From Desulfonatronum sp. SC1 (GTDB taxonomy: Bacteria; Desulfobacterota; Desulfovibrionia; Desulfovibrionales; Desulfonatronaceae), in the NCBI RefSeq assembly GCF_003046795.1, contig NZ_PZKN01000020.1, forward strand, positions 1 through 64,000: a stretch of 64,000 bases of DNA, given 5' to 3'. The stretch's first letter is position 1, and each line of letters starts with the position of its first letter. The position numbers and the translations under genes were made by a program. Shown piece by piece: positions 8,801 through 16,326 of this stretch. Below the pieces are notes generated by a model that saw nothing but the letters and a program-made list of their open reading frames with translations, was not told where the DNA came from and made no database searches.

Positions 8801-11393
8801 CCATGCCGTGCCATATTCATGGAATGGCATAATGACGCCGACGCATCCCAGTGGCGGCTCGTTCGATCCAGAAACTGGTAACAAGTCGAACGTTGATTTC
8901 TACTGGACACCACCCAAGCCTTTGATCTCAGGACAGGTAACGAACAAACTGACCGGTACGGGTGTGGACGGTGTAAGTATCACATTCGAGAAGCTGGACT
9001 CCGTGGTCACGGCCAATGGCGGCTTTTACTCTTTTGCCGTTCCATATAATTGGAGCGGCAAGGTCACGGCAAGTTTTAGCAGTGGTTTTTTTGAGAACGC
9101 CGTGCTGGAACTGGTCAAAATCACCATGAACAAATCAGACCAGGATTATGTTTGGATTCCACCAGAGTTGAAAGTTGAGATGCCGACATTCAATCCTGAT
9201 GGGGGAGCTTACCCCGGACATAACATACACGTGACTATCCAAACGATACCAGGTGCTACGATACGCTACACAACCAATTCTAGCGACGATGTCGATGAAA
9301 ATAGCTGGCTCTACACAGAGCCTGTTACAGTCAGTTTTCCTGGCGTACTTAAGGCTAGGGCATATATGAGCGATATGCATCCCAGCGACTTAAAAACTGC
9401 TTCTTATTCCCGAGCGGAACGTGTTCCTGAGCCTAGCTTCAGTCCAGATGGCGGCAATCACCCTGGAGACTCAGTGAGCGTGACCATCAGCGCTGTTCAG
9501 GATGCAATAATCCGGTATACAACCAATCCCAATGAAAACGTCAATGAAGGCAGTATGCTCTACACAGGGCCTGTGACGGTCAGTCTGCCCGGCACCCTCA
9601 AGGCTAGGGCTTACAAAAATGACATGAACCCTAGCTTTGAGAAAACAGCTTCCTACTCAAGAGCTGAAAAACTGCCTGTTCCTAGTTTTAGTCCCGATAG
9701 TGGATCATATCCAGGAAGTTCATTAAATGTAACCATGAGCTCGGTCTACGGTGCAACGATTCGCTACACTCTTAATCCTGCTGAAGAGGTTACCGAGAGC
9801 AGTAATCTCTATACTGAATCAGTGACATTAAATTTGCCGGGAACACTTAAGGCCAGGGCATATAAAAGTGGTTTTACCCCCAGCGATTTGAAAACAGCGG
9901 AGTATACTGTCGCAGAGAATTATATTACTACCAGTCCAGAGATTCGAGAACATTCAATTATAGACTACACAGGCCAGACCATCAGCATTTATTCAAACAT
10001 TTCCTGGACCGCAACTACCAGTGCGACATGGATCACAATATCCGACGGCAGCGCAGGCAGCGGAAATTATACTGTGATCTACAGTGTTGATCCTAACACC
10101 GGTGAGGCTCGCAGTGGGAAAATCGCCATCAGCGGTGGCGATATAAACCGTGAGTTCACAGTGAATCAAGCAGGGAAGGACGAACAGTATAAACGGCTTA
10201 ATGACACAGGCGTCCAGTTTTGTGGTGGAACATCAAGCGGAAACAACAATCCCTGCATAGGCGAAGAGCCCTGGGGCCAGGACGCACACCACGGCCGGGA
10301 CGCAAAGGAACTGGCAGGTACGCTAAACAAGGTTGGTGATGGCGAAGCGGGGTTCGATTTTACCAAGATATCTAATAGTGGCCATGCACTCCCGGCCACT
10401 GCCCAACCGGGCAACGGCCCCAGCGACTGGGCCTGCACCCGTGACAATGTCACGGGTCTAATGTGGGAGGTCAAAGTGGATGACAGCACCAACTTTCGCC
10501 ACAAGGATCATACATACTCCTGGTATTTCATTCAAAGTCCGGATGGGAATGCAGGTGCACCTGGCGACACAACTACTTGCGGCGGTACGCTTGGCAGTTT
10601 GCATTGCAACACTGAAAATTATGCAAATAAGGTGAATTCCGTAAATCTTTGTGGTGAAATGTCATGGCGTGTTCCTACGGTGAAAGAACTGGAAACAATA
10701 GTCCATTATGGAAGGAACTATGCTATTGAAACGAATTATTTCCCAAACAACCCGTCACCAGTCTCATCAAGATTCTGGACATCTACACAAACGGCTGATG
10801 CTTCTGAGCTTGCATGGACCTTGGTCCTTGGTGGGTGGCAAAACGGTCAAACAGGATCAAGATTTCGCACTGAAAAGCTAAACCTGCGCCTTGTTAGTCG
10901 AGGTCTTCCATCTGAACATGCTACACAGAACAATGTATGCGTTAATAATTTACCACCAATTAATCCAGATGAAGTGTATTTTGTTAAGAGTGATGGAACT
11001 ATTATAGATACAAGAAATGGTTTGATGTGGAAGAGATGTGTAGAGGGTCAGGAATGGATTGGAGGATTATGTAGTGGTTTATATAATAAATACACGTGGA
11101 AAGATTCATTTCTCGCGGCATATTCAAGTCGTTATGGTGGCCATGAAGATTGGCGTTTGCCAAATGTTAAAGAGCTCCGCAGCCTAGTTGAGGAATGCAC
11201 TTATTATCCAAGTATCAATACTAGAATTTTCCCTTTTTCTCTTCAACAACTAGATCTAGTATCAAGATTCTGGTCGGCTTCACCTTCTATAAATAATGCT
11301 AATAACTCATGGACTGTAGATTTTTTATTTGGCTCGTCAACTAGCATGTCGAGAAACTCACTTTATTATCTAATCCTTGTACGCGATATATGA
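2811..11393 (+). CDS. Giant secreted multidomain protein: DUF1566, dockerin-like, gluzincin-like peptidase, repeats
   Basis: 2860 residues. ATG 2811 is preferred over TTG 2799 because it begins a clean signal peptide cut after SALAQ. Approximate order: DUF1566/Lcl_C x2 (98-354); InlB-like (363-443); HYDIN-like (447-545); Listeria-Bacteroides-type repeat (548-627); dockerin-like with DVDQDG and DVDGDG calcium loops (636-747); putative Ig (760-842); AT-rich gluzincin-like peptidase region with HEYFH at 1167-1171 and E1195 in WASEGTAVW; WRR domain (1472-1545); BACON (1547-1633); six carboxypeptidase-regulatory-like repeats (1639-2118); three CHB_HEX-type repeats (2122-2370); BACON (2373-2453); two more DUF1566 (2540-2860). 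It lacks the MLLLD tail. The next gene encodes a cohesin-like domain, so the dockerin may bind it. Domain calls are by eye. A secreted adhesin/protease scaffold is inference. Confidence 0.8.
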   Translation: MKQAFVVSIAILAGLFFSTSALAQTYYPFPDTGQTKCYNNTAEIPCDSVGPGDPFYGQDARYQPRLPRSYTKLGHDDTVLSDNALHVDEGGPWMMTRDNVTGLIWELKTNANKDDTYNWQNAQDVFIAGLNSANYCGFSNWRLPNIKELSSLVNAAGPLWIDAAWFPKNVSSYYRSSTTNTGNTSHAWYVPFYSGDVNNSGKSDNYYVRAVRAGQSESFGDSIIHDNGDGTVTDTTTGLMWQKCSFGQTWTGGQCTGSATPRTWQQAMEAAESLTWANQDDWRLPNRNELQSLVDYSLFSPSIAPVFADYTEHYWSSTTNAHFPDYAWLVYFFSGDVSVSGKPASHYVRAVRAGHSTVGSFVSLAVNSTGASGVSITSDPTDYADTTNYTKTNIPDGTSITLTAPATSETSIFASWTGCDTSDPSARTCTVTMDEDKTVTASYTPFTRVIRLSGDLSFGNVPVNQSTQRTLTIHNDGNSPLSVGSISLPDGFSDNWSGGTIDTGSSRVLTVTFHPAAALEYSGTITVESDATSGTDVMVCSGVGVVLDTYTVTYVSLDHNSGSPPVDNNHYTEGALVLVLGNTGILTKEGQAFAGWNTESDGSGLSRSPGTSFAMPPANLTLFSQWSSAATSASCTLDVDQDGRVNALTDGLLIMRYLAGNRGEDLTRDALGQNARRTNANDIVAFLDSPACQTMLDVDGDGVLSQETDGVLVTRHMFGYSGDALVQDALGQEAWRWHTDQVRSWLTTHDRPASHIRLLPPTVSTPLLSGIAASLRPSVEYTGARMLSYQLLDGPAGMEIDERSGTIVWVPGPELEGQTVSVRISAADGETTAELTFTVSVARTVPVQTTQSQLEDGRTQITVTEDKGNLQGLEVLLPQQITGPEGRSMSTSSLQTRTGGAAVSIIDPSEVDTESIPDDVIRLTNFFRIEPVAAEGEDWIEIVFPELELPEGRYAHELILFVYGNTTGKLDSIWIPVVHDIKRIDYQRTSILVERIGSECFIGLYDMDSYLYDVDTFDNFPDSSIINKSNELLQITAGMKCEKDTSWGQKIEYIDICSGKIDHNDGSSDNYIFKIINLYTYDGYFFPKWVNITPQEISNIMIDAIKKFKIFGLEYDKKMDIYIHTMDCNTSGYLNTDDSKTIHLNHYKFCDNEPKRELKNIKSTIVHEYFHNAQYKTGSIINYSVNSDKIMWASEGTAVWFEDEVYDTDNDYLNRKIFQSNGQFSAPRILDAYKTNGLPSIHNNDNLSRGHNAYFRFPFFKLLHKADGENYGCTFGKTFLPQFFKWYTPLSDGTQRLLNTINDHTCDFGEAFGQGNKGNIGTALEYFTYATVIKNDRILIDNNEPEGLLFDNDGLISQVVRTPITATTMTRLFLPRLTSTVFRINDKGISSFCPRYVGIQSTDGPFKGTIRKRNGDFVNSFVSEIVEGVNNVEWSIPSEGSIDEWYLTLVNDDPKDERFVEFGIFAKSMLRGSLTVNIVPQTVSSNARWRRTGTTKWFKSGEIEDDITLGEHSVEFESVDGWHAPTNRKVTIRNCEINTISVTYSEAPSLAISPSSWNHTSSSYTNQAISVTSNNLHSASSNATWITITGISTGGGNNTVTYSITANSGQPRSGKITLNGGGSSLDFTVNQAAANTLFISGRVTGYPNATITFSNNGGQATTNAFGDYSKSVPYNWTGTATPQEIKGSWSPPSRSYSSVTNNLSDQDFTASRLMTISGRVTDKTTNSGIHGVTIELSNNGGNASTNNNGHYSIDVPYLYTGKAVPNRHEGGNFDPPFKNITEIKEDWSNQNFSWEPGGQTITGRVTHSVTGQPVQGVSVTFSNDGGTAVTGQDGYYSWVVTHDWDDKLTPSHPDRGTFNPEQGGKNNTDFTWVLNPVISGRVTIKQDGTGVDGVTITFEGQGQTTTYNSGYYRFTVPYGWSGEATASHVSGTFENAVLTHTNVTANKTGQDYVWPPPDHVIAGRVEMDNSTGGVPGVQIVFSDNAGETYTNSEGEYSHAVPYSWNGIMTPTHPSGGSFDPETGNKSNVDFYWTPPKPLISGQVTNKLTGTGVDGVSITFEKLDSVVTANGGFYSFAVPYNWSGKVTASFSSGFFENAVLELVKITMNKSDQDYVWIPPELKVEMPTFNPDGGAYPGHNIHVTIQTIPGATIRYTTNSSDDVDENSWLYTEPVTVSFPGVLKARAYMSDMHPSDLKTASYSRAERVPEPSFSPDGGNHPGDSVSVTISAVQDAIIRYTTNPNENVNEGSMLYTGPVTVSLPGTLKARAYKNDMNPSFEKTASYSRAEKLPVPSFSPDSGSYPGSSLNVTMSSVYGATIRYTLNPAEEVTESSNLYTESVTLNLPGTLKARAYKSGFTPSDLKTAEYTVAENYITTSPEIREHSIIDYTGQTISIYSNISWTATTSATWITISDGSAGSGNYTVIYSVDPNTGEARSGKIAISGGDINREFTVNQAGKDEQYKRLNDTGVQFCGGTSSGNNNPCIGEEPWGQDAHHGRDAKELAGTLNKVGDGEAGFDFTKISNSGHALPATAQPGNGPSDWACTRDNVTGLMWEVKVDDSTNFRHKDHTYSWYFIQSPDGNAGAPGDTTTCGGTLGSLHCNTENYANKVNSVNLCGEMSWRVPTVKELETIVHYGRNYAIETNYFPNNPSPVSSRFWTSTQTADASELAWTLVLGGWQNGQTGSRFRTEKLNLRLVSRGLPSEHATQNNVCVNNLPPINPDEVYFVKSDGTIIDTRNGLMWKRCVEGQEWIGGLCSGLYNKYTWKDSFLAAYSSRYGGHEDWRLPNVKELRSLVEECTYYPSINTRIFPFSLQQLDLVSRFWSASPSINNANNSWTVDFLFGSSTSMSRNSLYYLILVRDI

Positions 11394-11490
11394 TAATTTG
11401 AAAAATTCTACAACATAGAATTTTGATATTATTTTTCAGTCATTTTTTTATTAAGAAACATACGTTCAGATTTAATTTGAAGAGATTAAA

Positions 11491-12609
11491 ATGATAAAAA
11501 AATTATTGTTTTTTACTAATTTTCTGCTTCTCATGTTTGTTGCACCTGGGTATGCCGTTGAACAAATCGTGTCTGCTCAACCTAAACACATACCTGCATA
11601 CACCGATAGCACAGTTTCCTTCGACGTATACTACACTACCAGCGATGGCAACATGAACCTGCCCGGGCTTGGCCTGAGGATGCACTGGAATACTAATGCC
11701 CTAGAGTTGCTAGGTGTATATCAGGTTTTCAATTCAAGTCTTTTTGTGCTGGGAGACCAAGAAGAGAATATGCTGGGGCAGGGTGGCAACGGAGCGACGA
11801 ATCGACAGGTCAATCTCTCCTGGTTGGATACCGAGGGCGAATGGCCCTCGAACGGCTTGCCGGTGCGTCTGTTCCGGGTCGCGTTCAGGGTCTTGTCCGC
11901 AGGCAATACCCTGGTCAATTTCTCTTCCAGCTCCACTGCCGGAGGCTATGACTTGGCATGGGAACCGGCGTTGATCAGGATCATGAACGCTACAAGAGTC
12001 TCACGCCTGTCCAGCGCTCTAACCTTCGGCAACTTGGCCGTAGGCCAGAGCGCTACCCGAACATTTACTATATATAATGACGGCAACGCGACACTGTCTG
12101 TCAGCTCAATCACCTATCCCAAAGGGTTCACCGGAGATTGGAACGGTGGAACAATCGCGGCGGGAAGTTCACGCACCGTAAGCGTCACCTTCAGTCCAAC
12201 AGCAGCTCAGAGCTATTCAGGAACAATTACGCTATATTCGAACAAAACCAGCGGGACAAGTTCCCTTAGCTGTTCAGGAACGGGTTTCACAACCACCACA
12301 ACAAGAACCCTCAGCGTTAATTCCTCTGGCGCATCCAGCGTGCCCATCGCCGCCACTCCTTCAACATACGATGGAACCACCAACTATACAAAAGCGGGCA
12401 TAGCGAACAATACGAGCATCACCTTGACGGCCCCTGCAATCAGCGGCAATGGGGACTTTACGTCTTGGATCGGCTGCAACTCGACAAATGTCGCCACCAG
12501 AACCTGCACCGTGGTCATGAATGCCAATAAGTCGGTCACGGCGCAATACGATGGAGACACGCCAAAATCCCTGCCCGGTGTCTTGATGCTGCTTTTGGAT
12601 GAGGAATAG
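11491..12609 (+). CDS. Exported cohesin-like protein with HYDIN-like and InlB-like domains and LPGV-MLLLD tail
   Basis: 372 residues with a signal peptide cut near GYA-VEQ. Residues 25-165 resemble a cohesin: an extracellular beta-sandwich containing PGLGLRMHWN, NLSWLD and LFRVAFRV. Residues 170-265 are a HYDIN/choice-of-anchor-D-like domain, and 275-352 an InlB-like repeat with SWIGCNSTN. The last two are clearly paralogous to domains in the upstream giant protein but in the reverse order. The protein ends KSLPGVLMLLLDEE. A cohesin beside a dockerin-containing neighbour suggests a non-cellulosomal calcium-dependent pairing. Codon composition is more AT-rich at the 5' end, like the 3' end of the gene before it. 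Confidence 0.75.
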   Translation: MIKKLLFFTNFLLLMFVAPGYAVEQIVSAQPKHIPAYTDSTVSFDVYYTTSDGNMNLPGLGLRMHWNTNALELLGVYQVFNSSLFVLGDQEENMLGQGGNGATNRQVNLSWLDTEGEWPSNGLPVRLFRVAFRVLSAGNTLVNFSSSSTAGGYDLAWEPALIRIMNATRVSRLSSALTFGNLAVGQSATRTFTIYNDGNATLSVSSITYPKGFTGDWNGGTIAAGSSRTVSVTFSPTAAQSYSGTITLYSNKTSGTSSLSCSGTGFTTTTTRTLSVNSSGASSVPIAATPSTYDGTTNYTKAGIANNTSITLTAPAISGNGDFTSWIGCNSTNVATRTCTVVMNANKSVTAQYDGDTPKSLPGVLMLLLDEE

Positions 12610-12734
12610 ACGTTCTTGGAGCGTAGGGTTATCATGACACCGTTTGAGAGAACTATATCAACGACTGTTTTGTTTGGCCTGATTTATCCTGTCACGTGAA
12701 AAGGAAGTCATGCAAGCGCAATGAGGGCGAGACC

Positions 12735-14399
12735 ATGAACATGCGAATGAATCGGTTTTGCGTTGCGGGCCTTTCAAGAGCGGGCATACGTGCTGCCTTG
12801 GCCGCATGCCTGTTGACACTGTTGGCAATACCGGTGCCATGGGCCCTTGGCGGGAATGGTTTTTACGAGATGACGGTGCACAACAATTTTGCCTCGAAAG
12901 AATTTTACAAGGCTACGCCATCCAACTCGCAGATATGGCTGGTGACCAATTTCAAGTTCGATTATTTGAAATCAGGTAGTTGGACTGCCGGAAACACAAA
13001 TGCCGGATCGTACGCGGTTGTCCAATTGAGCCAGATCAACCAAGGCAAGTTGCGCATCCATCGCACAAGCGGCGGCACGCGCATGTATGCGGTGCTAAGC
13101 AACACCCAGCCTGCGGCCGCACAACCAAGCCCTTCAACTACTCAACCCAACAATTATTTCGAATGGAGCTTCGATGGTAGCGGCAATCCTGGCACGCTTG
13201 ACCTCAGTTGGATCGATCGCTTCGATTTCCTGACTCGCCTTGAGGTCTCAAATCTTCCTTCCCCTGCCCCCACCATGGTCTATGGGGCAGGGCAGGGGCA
13301 ATCAACCGCGGCTGTTGGCGCGACCTTGGCAGGCTTCGCCGCCCAACCGATTTTTTCCTGGCTTGGCACGAGCGGCGGCGGGTTTTCGCAGACGCTTTCG
13401 TTTCCAGGTGCAATCAACCCCATTGGATGGATAACTCGCAATCAAAGCACCGGCTCCGGGTTCGCCTCCGGCATCGGCAGCTTCACCAGGGCGCTGGACC
13501 AAATCATCACAACCGCTTCGGCGTCTCCTCCGTGGACGGGATTGACTTCCGGCACAGGACCAAACTGGACCAAGGCGGGCTTCCGCGTGGGCCTTCCCCA
13601 GTACATGCATGACCCGGCCCAAGGAAAGGTACGCGGCGAAGCCTGGACCGCCTACGTGGGGTTCACGAAGGTCGGCTCATCATACACCATGCGGCTGACG
13701 GACTTCACACTTTACACCGGCGGGGCGAAAGCCACCGTGCTGTGGTCGGCCGTGCACAACGCGGGCGGGGCCGTGTACGAAGTGACCGAGGCCCAGGGGG
13801 CACTTGACTGCATCTGGACTTCTACCTGGAACAACCTGAGCACGACACCGCAATGGGTCGCCAACCTGGGCGACAACAGGCCGAATGTGCTTTATGCCAT
13901 TTACAACGCCATCGCCTCGGGCGTCATTCACTCAAATTCCTTTGTCAACAACACAAAGCTTCCCACCACGGGGGTCTGGACAGGATACGTGCCTCGCATC
14001 CAGGGCGTTGACGCCTACAACTTCGAGATCCTCGCCACTGGAGCGCCCGTAACAAATGACGGCCGGAATCAGGGTCTCGGCGGTCTGCTCAACGGCCAGG
14101 CCATGCTTGATCTGCTTGAAGCGCGGCGCCAGGCCGGCGGGCTGGTGAATCCATATATGCTGGAATTGCTGCGCACGCAGGAGGTCACGCCGGCCTATCT
14201 TTACCCATCCCAGGATGTCTGGGCGTTCAACGGCATTGCCGGTGCATCCCCCGTGCTTGGATTGCAGACCGGTCCGCTGAACGGACAGGCCGCGTTCGGC
14301 GATGCCGCGAAGCTGGATTGGTACCTTGGCGGCGGTGCGCAATCGGAATCCCGAAGCGCAGGCATTGCCGGACCGTTAATGCTTCTTTTGCTGGATTAG
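12735..14399 (+). CDS. Exported protein of unknown function with variant MLLLLD tail (GH64/thaumatin-like?)
   Basis: 554 residues. The start at ATG 12735 follows a GAGGGCGAG ribosome site and gives a signal peptide (hydrophobic ALAACLLTLLAIPVPWA). The body is rich in aromatic, Gly, Ser and Asn residues, as in secreted carbohydrate-active proteins. The arrangement IWLVTNFKFDYL with DFLTRLEVSNLP and a VYGAGQG segment faintly recalls beta-1,3-glucanase GH64/thaumatin-like proteins; I could not confirm this. It ends IAGPLMLLLLD, a variant of the LPGV-MLLLD tail. It follows the cohesin-like gene by about 125 bp on the same strand and may be cotranscribed with it. Confidence 0.6.
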   Translation: MNMRMNRFCVAGLSRAGIRAALAACLLTLLAIPVPWALGGNGFYEMTVHNNFASKEFYKATPSNSQIWLVTNFKFDYLKSGSWTAGNTNAGSYAVVQLSQINQGKLRIHRTSGGTRMYAVLSNTQPAAAQPSPSTTQPNNYFEWSFDGSGNPGTLDLSWIDRFDFLTRLEVSNLPSPAPTMVYGAGQGQSTAAVGATLAGFAAQPIFSWLGTSGGGFSQTLSFPGAINPIGWITRNQSTGSGFASGIGSFTRALDQIITTASASPPWTGLTSGTGPNWTKAGFRVGLPQYMHDPAQGKVRGEAWTAYVGFTKVGSSYTMRLTDFTLYTGGAKATVLWSAVHNAGGAVYEVTEAQGALDCIWTSTWNNLSTTPQWVANLGDNRPNVLYAIYNAIASGVIHSNSFVNNTKLPTTGVWTGYVPRIQGVDAYNFEILATGAPVTNDGRNQGLGGLLNGQAMLDLLEARRQAGGLVNPYMLELLRTQEVTPAYLYPSQDVWAFNGIAGASPVLGLQTGPLNGQAAFGDAAKLDWYLGGGAQSESRSAGIAGPLMLLLLD

Positions 14400-14481
14400 A
14401 TAGCGAAGCCCGAGCAGCCTTTTTTTACTCCAAACCGGGGAGGCTTCCCTGGCGTAAGAATATTAAGATGCTCGACCTGGA

Positions 14482-14570
14482 TTGACTTGATTGCCAATAA
14501 CTGCAACAAAATCGACAAATTCCTCAAGACTGCCGTAATCAATATGAGGCAGAAGAACATTCCCAAGCCC
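14482..14570. repeat. Dispersed intergenic repeat, copy B
   Basis: Second copy of the ~89-bp element at 2524-2612, lying in the 220-bp gap between the MLLLLD-tailed gene and the convergent end of gspE. No open frame is convincing in either copy. Confidence 0.55.
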
Positions 14571-14619
14571 GACCGGCTGAGGGATTGTCTTCCATGCCTC
14601 GGTTGGAGGCAGGGCAGTC

Positions 14620-16296
14620 TCACTGCCCCGTGACCCGCAGCACTTCCTCGATGGAGGTCTCGCCGGCCCGGACCTTGTCCCACCCGTCCCGGCGCAGCAG
14701 GGTCATGCCCTGTTCAATGGCGAGATTGCGGATGGCCGTGGTGCTCTTGCTGCGCAGGATCAATTCCCGGATAGCGTCGGTGATGACCATCAACTCAAAA
14801 ATGGCCGTGCGGGAGCGGTATCCCGTCTGCTTGCACAAAGTGCAGCTCATGGGCATGAACAGGGATTGCGGATGATTGCCCTCATCGCCCAGGCCGTAGC
14901 GCCGCACAAGATCAGCGTCAGGAATGAGCGGCTCCTTGCAATGATCGCACAGCAGGCGCACCAGGCGCTGGGCCATGATGCAGATCAGGGAGGAGGAAAG
15001 GAGGTAGTCTTCCACGCCGATCTCCAGCAGGCGGGCCACGGCCCCTGCCGCGTCGTTGGTGTGCAGGGTGGAAAAAACCAAGTGCCCGGTCAGGGCGGAC
15101 TGGATGGCGATATCCGCGGTTTCCTTGTCCCGGATTTCGCCTATCAGGATCACGTCCGGGTCCTGACGCACAATGGAGCGCAGGCCTGAAGCAAAACCCA
15201 GCCCGGCCTTTGCATTCACTTGAATCTGATTGATCCCGTCCAGCTCGTATTCCACGGGGTCCTCAATGGTGATGATTTTCTTCTCCATGGAAGCAATGGT
15301 ATTCAGGGCGGAGTATAACGTGGTGGTCTTACCGCTGCCCGTCGGTCCCGTGACCAGGACGATCCCGTGCGGGGCGCGGATGATCTCCTGGAACAAGGAC
15401 AGTTCTCGTGGTGGGAATCCCAGGGTTTCCAGGGAAAAGGAAATGCTGCTCTGATCCAGGACGCGCATGACCACGCTTTCACCGAACATGGTCGGCAGGC
15501 AGGAAACACGCAGGTCTATGCTTTTGCCGGCGACCTTCAGCCTGATCCTGCCATCCTGGGGAATACGCCGCTCGGCGATGTCCAGGCGGGCCATGATCTT
15601 GATCCGCGTGGTCAAAGCTTGATGCAGATGTATCGGCAGGCGGACATGCTCATAAAGCACCCCGTCGACGCGGAAACGAATCTGGACCCTGTCCTCGAAG
15701 GGTTCCACGTGGATGTCGCTGGCCCTATTCTCCACCGCGGCGGTGAGAATTTGATTGACCTGTTTGATGACCGGCGCCTCTGAGGCCAAGTCCCGAATCT
15801 GTTCAATATCTTCAATGTGTTGAAAACCGGTGGGAGTCTCGCTCTCTTCCGGGGACTGCTCTTTTTGCTCGGCCCCATCGGGGCTGTAATACTCCTGGAT
15901 CCACCCCTTGATCCGCTCCTGACGGCAGACATGCATTTCGATTGTCCGACCGCTAAACAATCTCCTCAAGGCACCCAAAAGCACATGGTCAAAAGGGTCG
16001 AAAACAGCGACGCGCAGGGATTCGTCGGTCAGTTCCAAAGGAAAGAAGGCATGCGCCTCCAGGAATGGGAAAGAGAGCCCGGAAAAATCGTTGATGTTGA
16101 ATGCCGGAGGCAGACCGTCGCAAATCGGATATCCCAATGTCTCTGAAAGCAGGCGGACATAGTCCTCCTCGGACACCAGACCGGCTCGCAGGGCCAACAC
16201 GTGCGGGGGCTCTCGCCCTTCTCCGGCGGCCAAGACCCGATCCAAGTCCCGTTTCAGGACCAGATTGGCGTCGATCATGCGTTGAATGAGGGACAT
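14620..16296 (-). CDS. gspE: Type II secretion ATPase GspE
   Basis: 558 residues, close to the family norm. It is the cytoplasmic hexameric ATPase that powers pseudopilus assembly in type II secretion. Visible features: an N-terminal MshEN-like region; Walker A GPTGSGKTTT; ITIEDPVEYE (Asp box); Walker B-type DVILIGEIRD; His box STLHTND; and a late zinc site CDHCKE...CTLCKQ. It is the last gene of the minus-strand operon, 30 bp after gspD. No gspF follows, although gspF often does; it must lie elsewhere or be absent. Confidence 0.92.
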   Translation of the reverse strand: MSLIQRMIDANLVLKRDLDRVLAAGEGREPPHVLALRAGLVSEEDYVRLLSETLGYPICDGLPPAFNINDFSGLSFPFLEAHAFFPLELTDESLRVAVFDPFDHVLLGALRRLFSGRTIEMHVCRQERIKGWIQEYYSPDGAEQKEQSPEESETPTGFQHIEDIEQIRDLASEAPVIKQVNQILTAAVENRASDIHVEPFEDRVQIRFRVDGVLYEHVRLPIHLHQALTTRIKIMARLDIAERRIPQDGRIRLKVAGKSIDLRVSCLPTMFGESVVMRVLDQSSISFSLETLGFPPRELSLFQEIIRAPHGIVLVTGPTGSGKTTTLYSALNTIASMEKKIITIEDPVEYELDGINQIQVNAKAGLGFASGLRSIVRQDPDVILIGEIRDKETADIAIQSALTGHLVFSTLHTNDAAGAVARLLEIGVEDYLLSSSLICIMAQRLVRLLCDHCKEPLIPDADLVRRYGLGDEGNHPQSLFMPMSCTLCKQTGYRSRTAIFELMVITDAIRELILRSKSTTAIRNLAIEQGMTLLRRDGWDKVRAGETSIEEVLRVTGQ

Positions 16297-16326
16297 GGGG
16301 GAGTAGTTGATGGTTATGGCGCGTGG

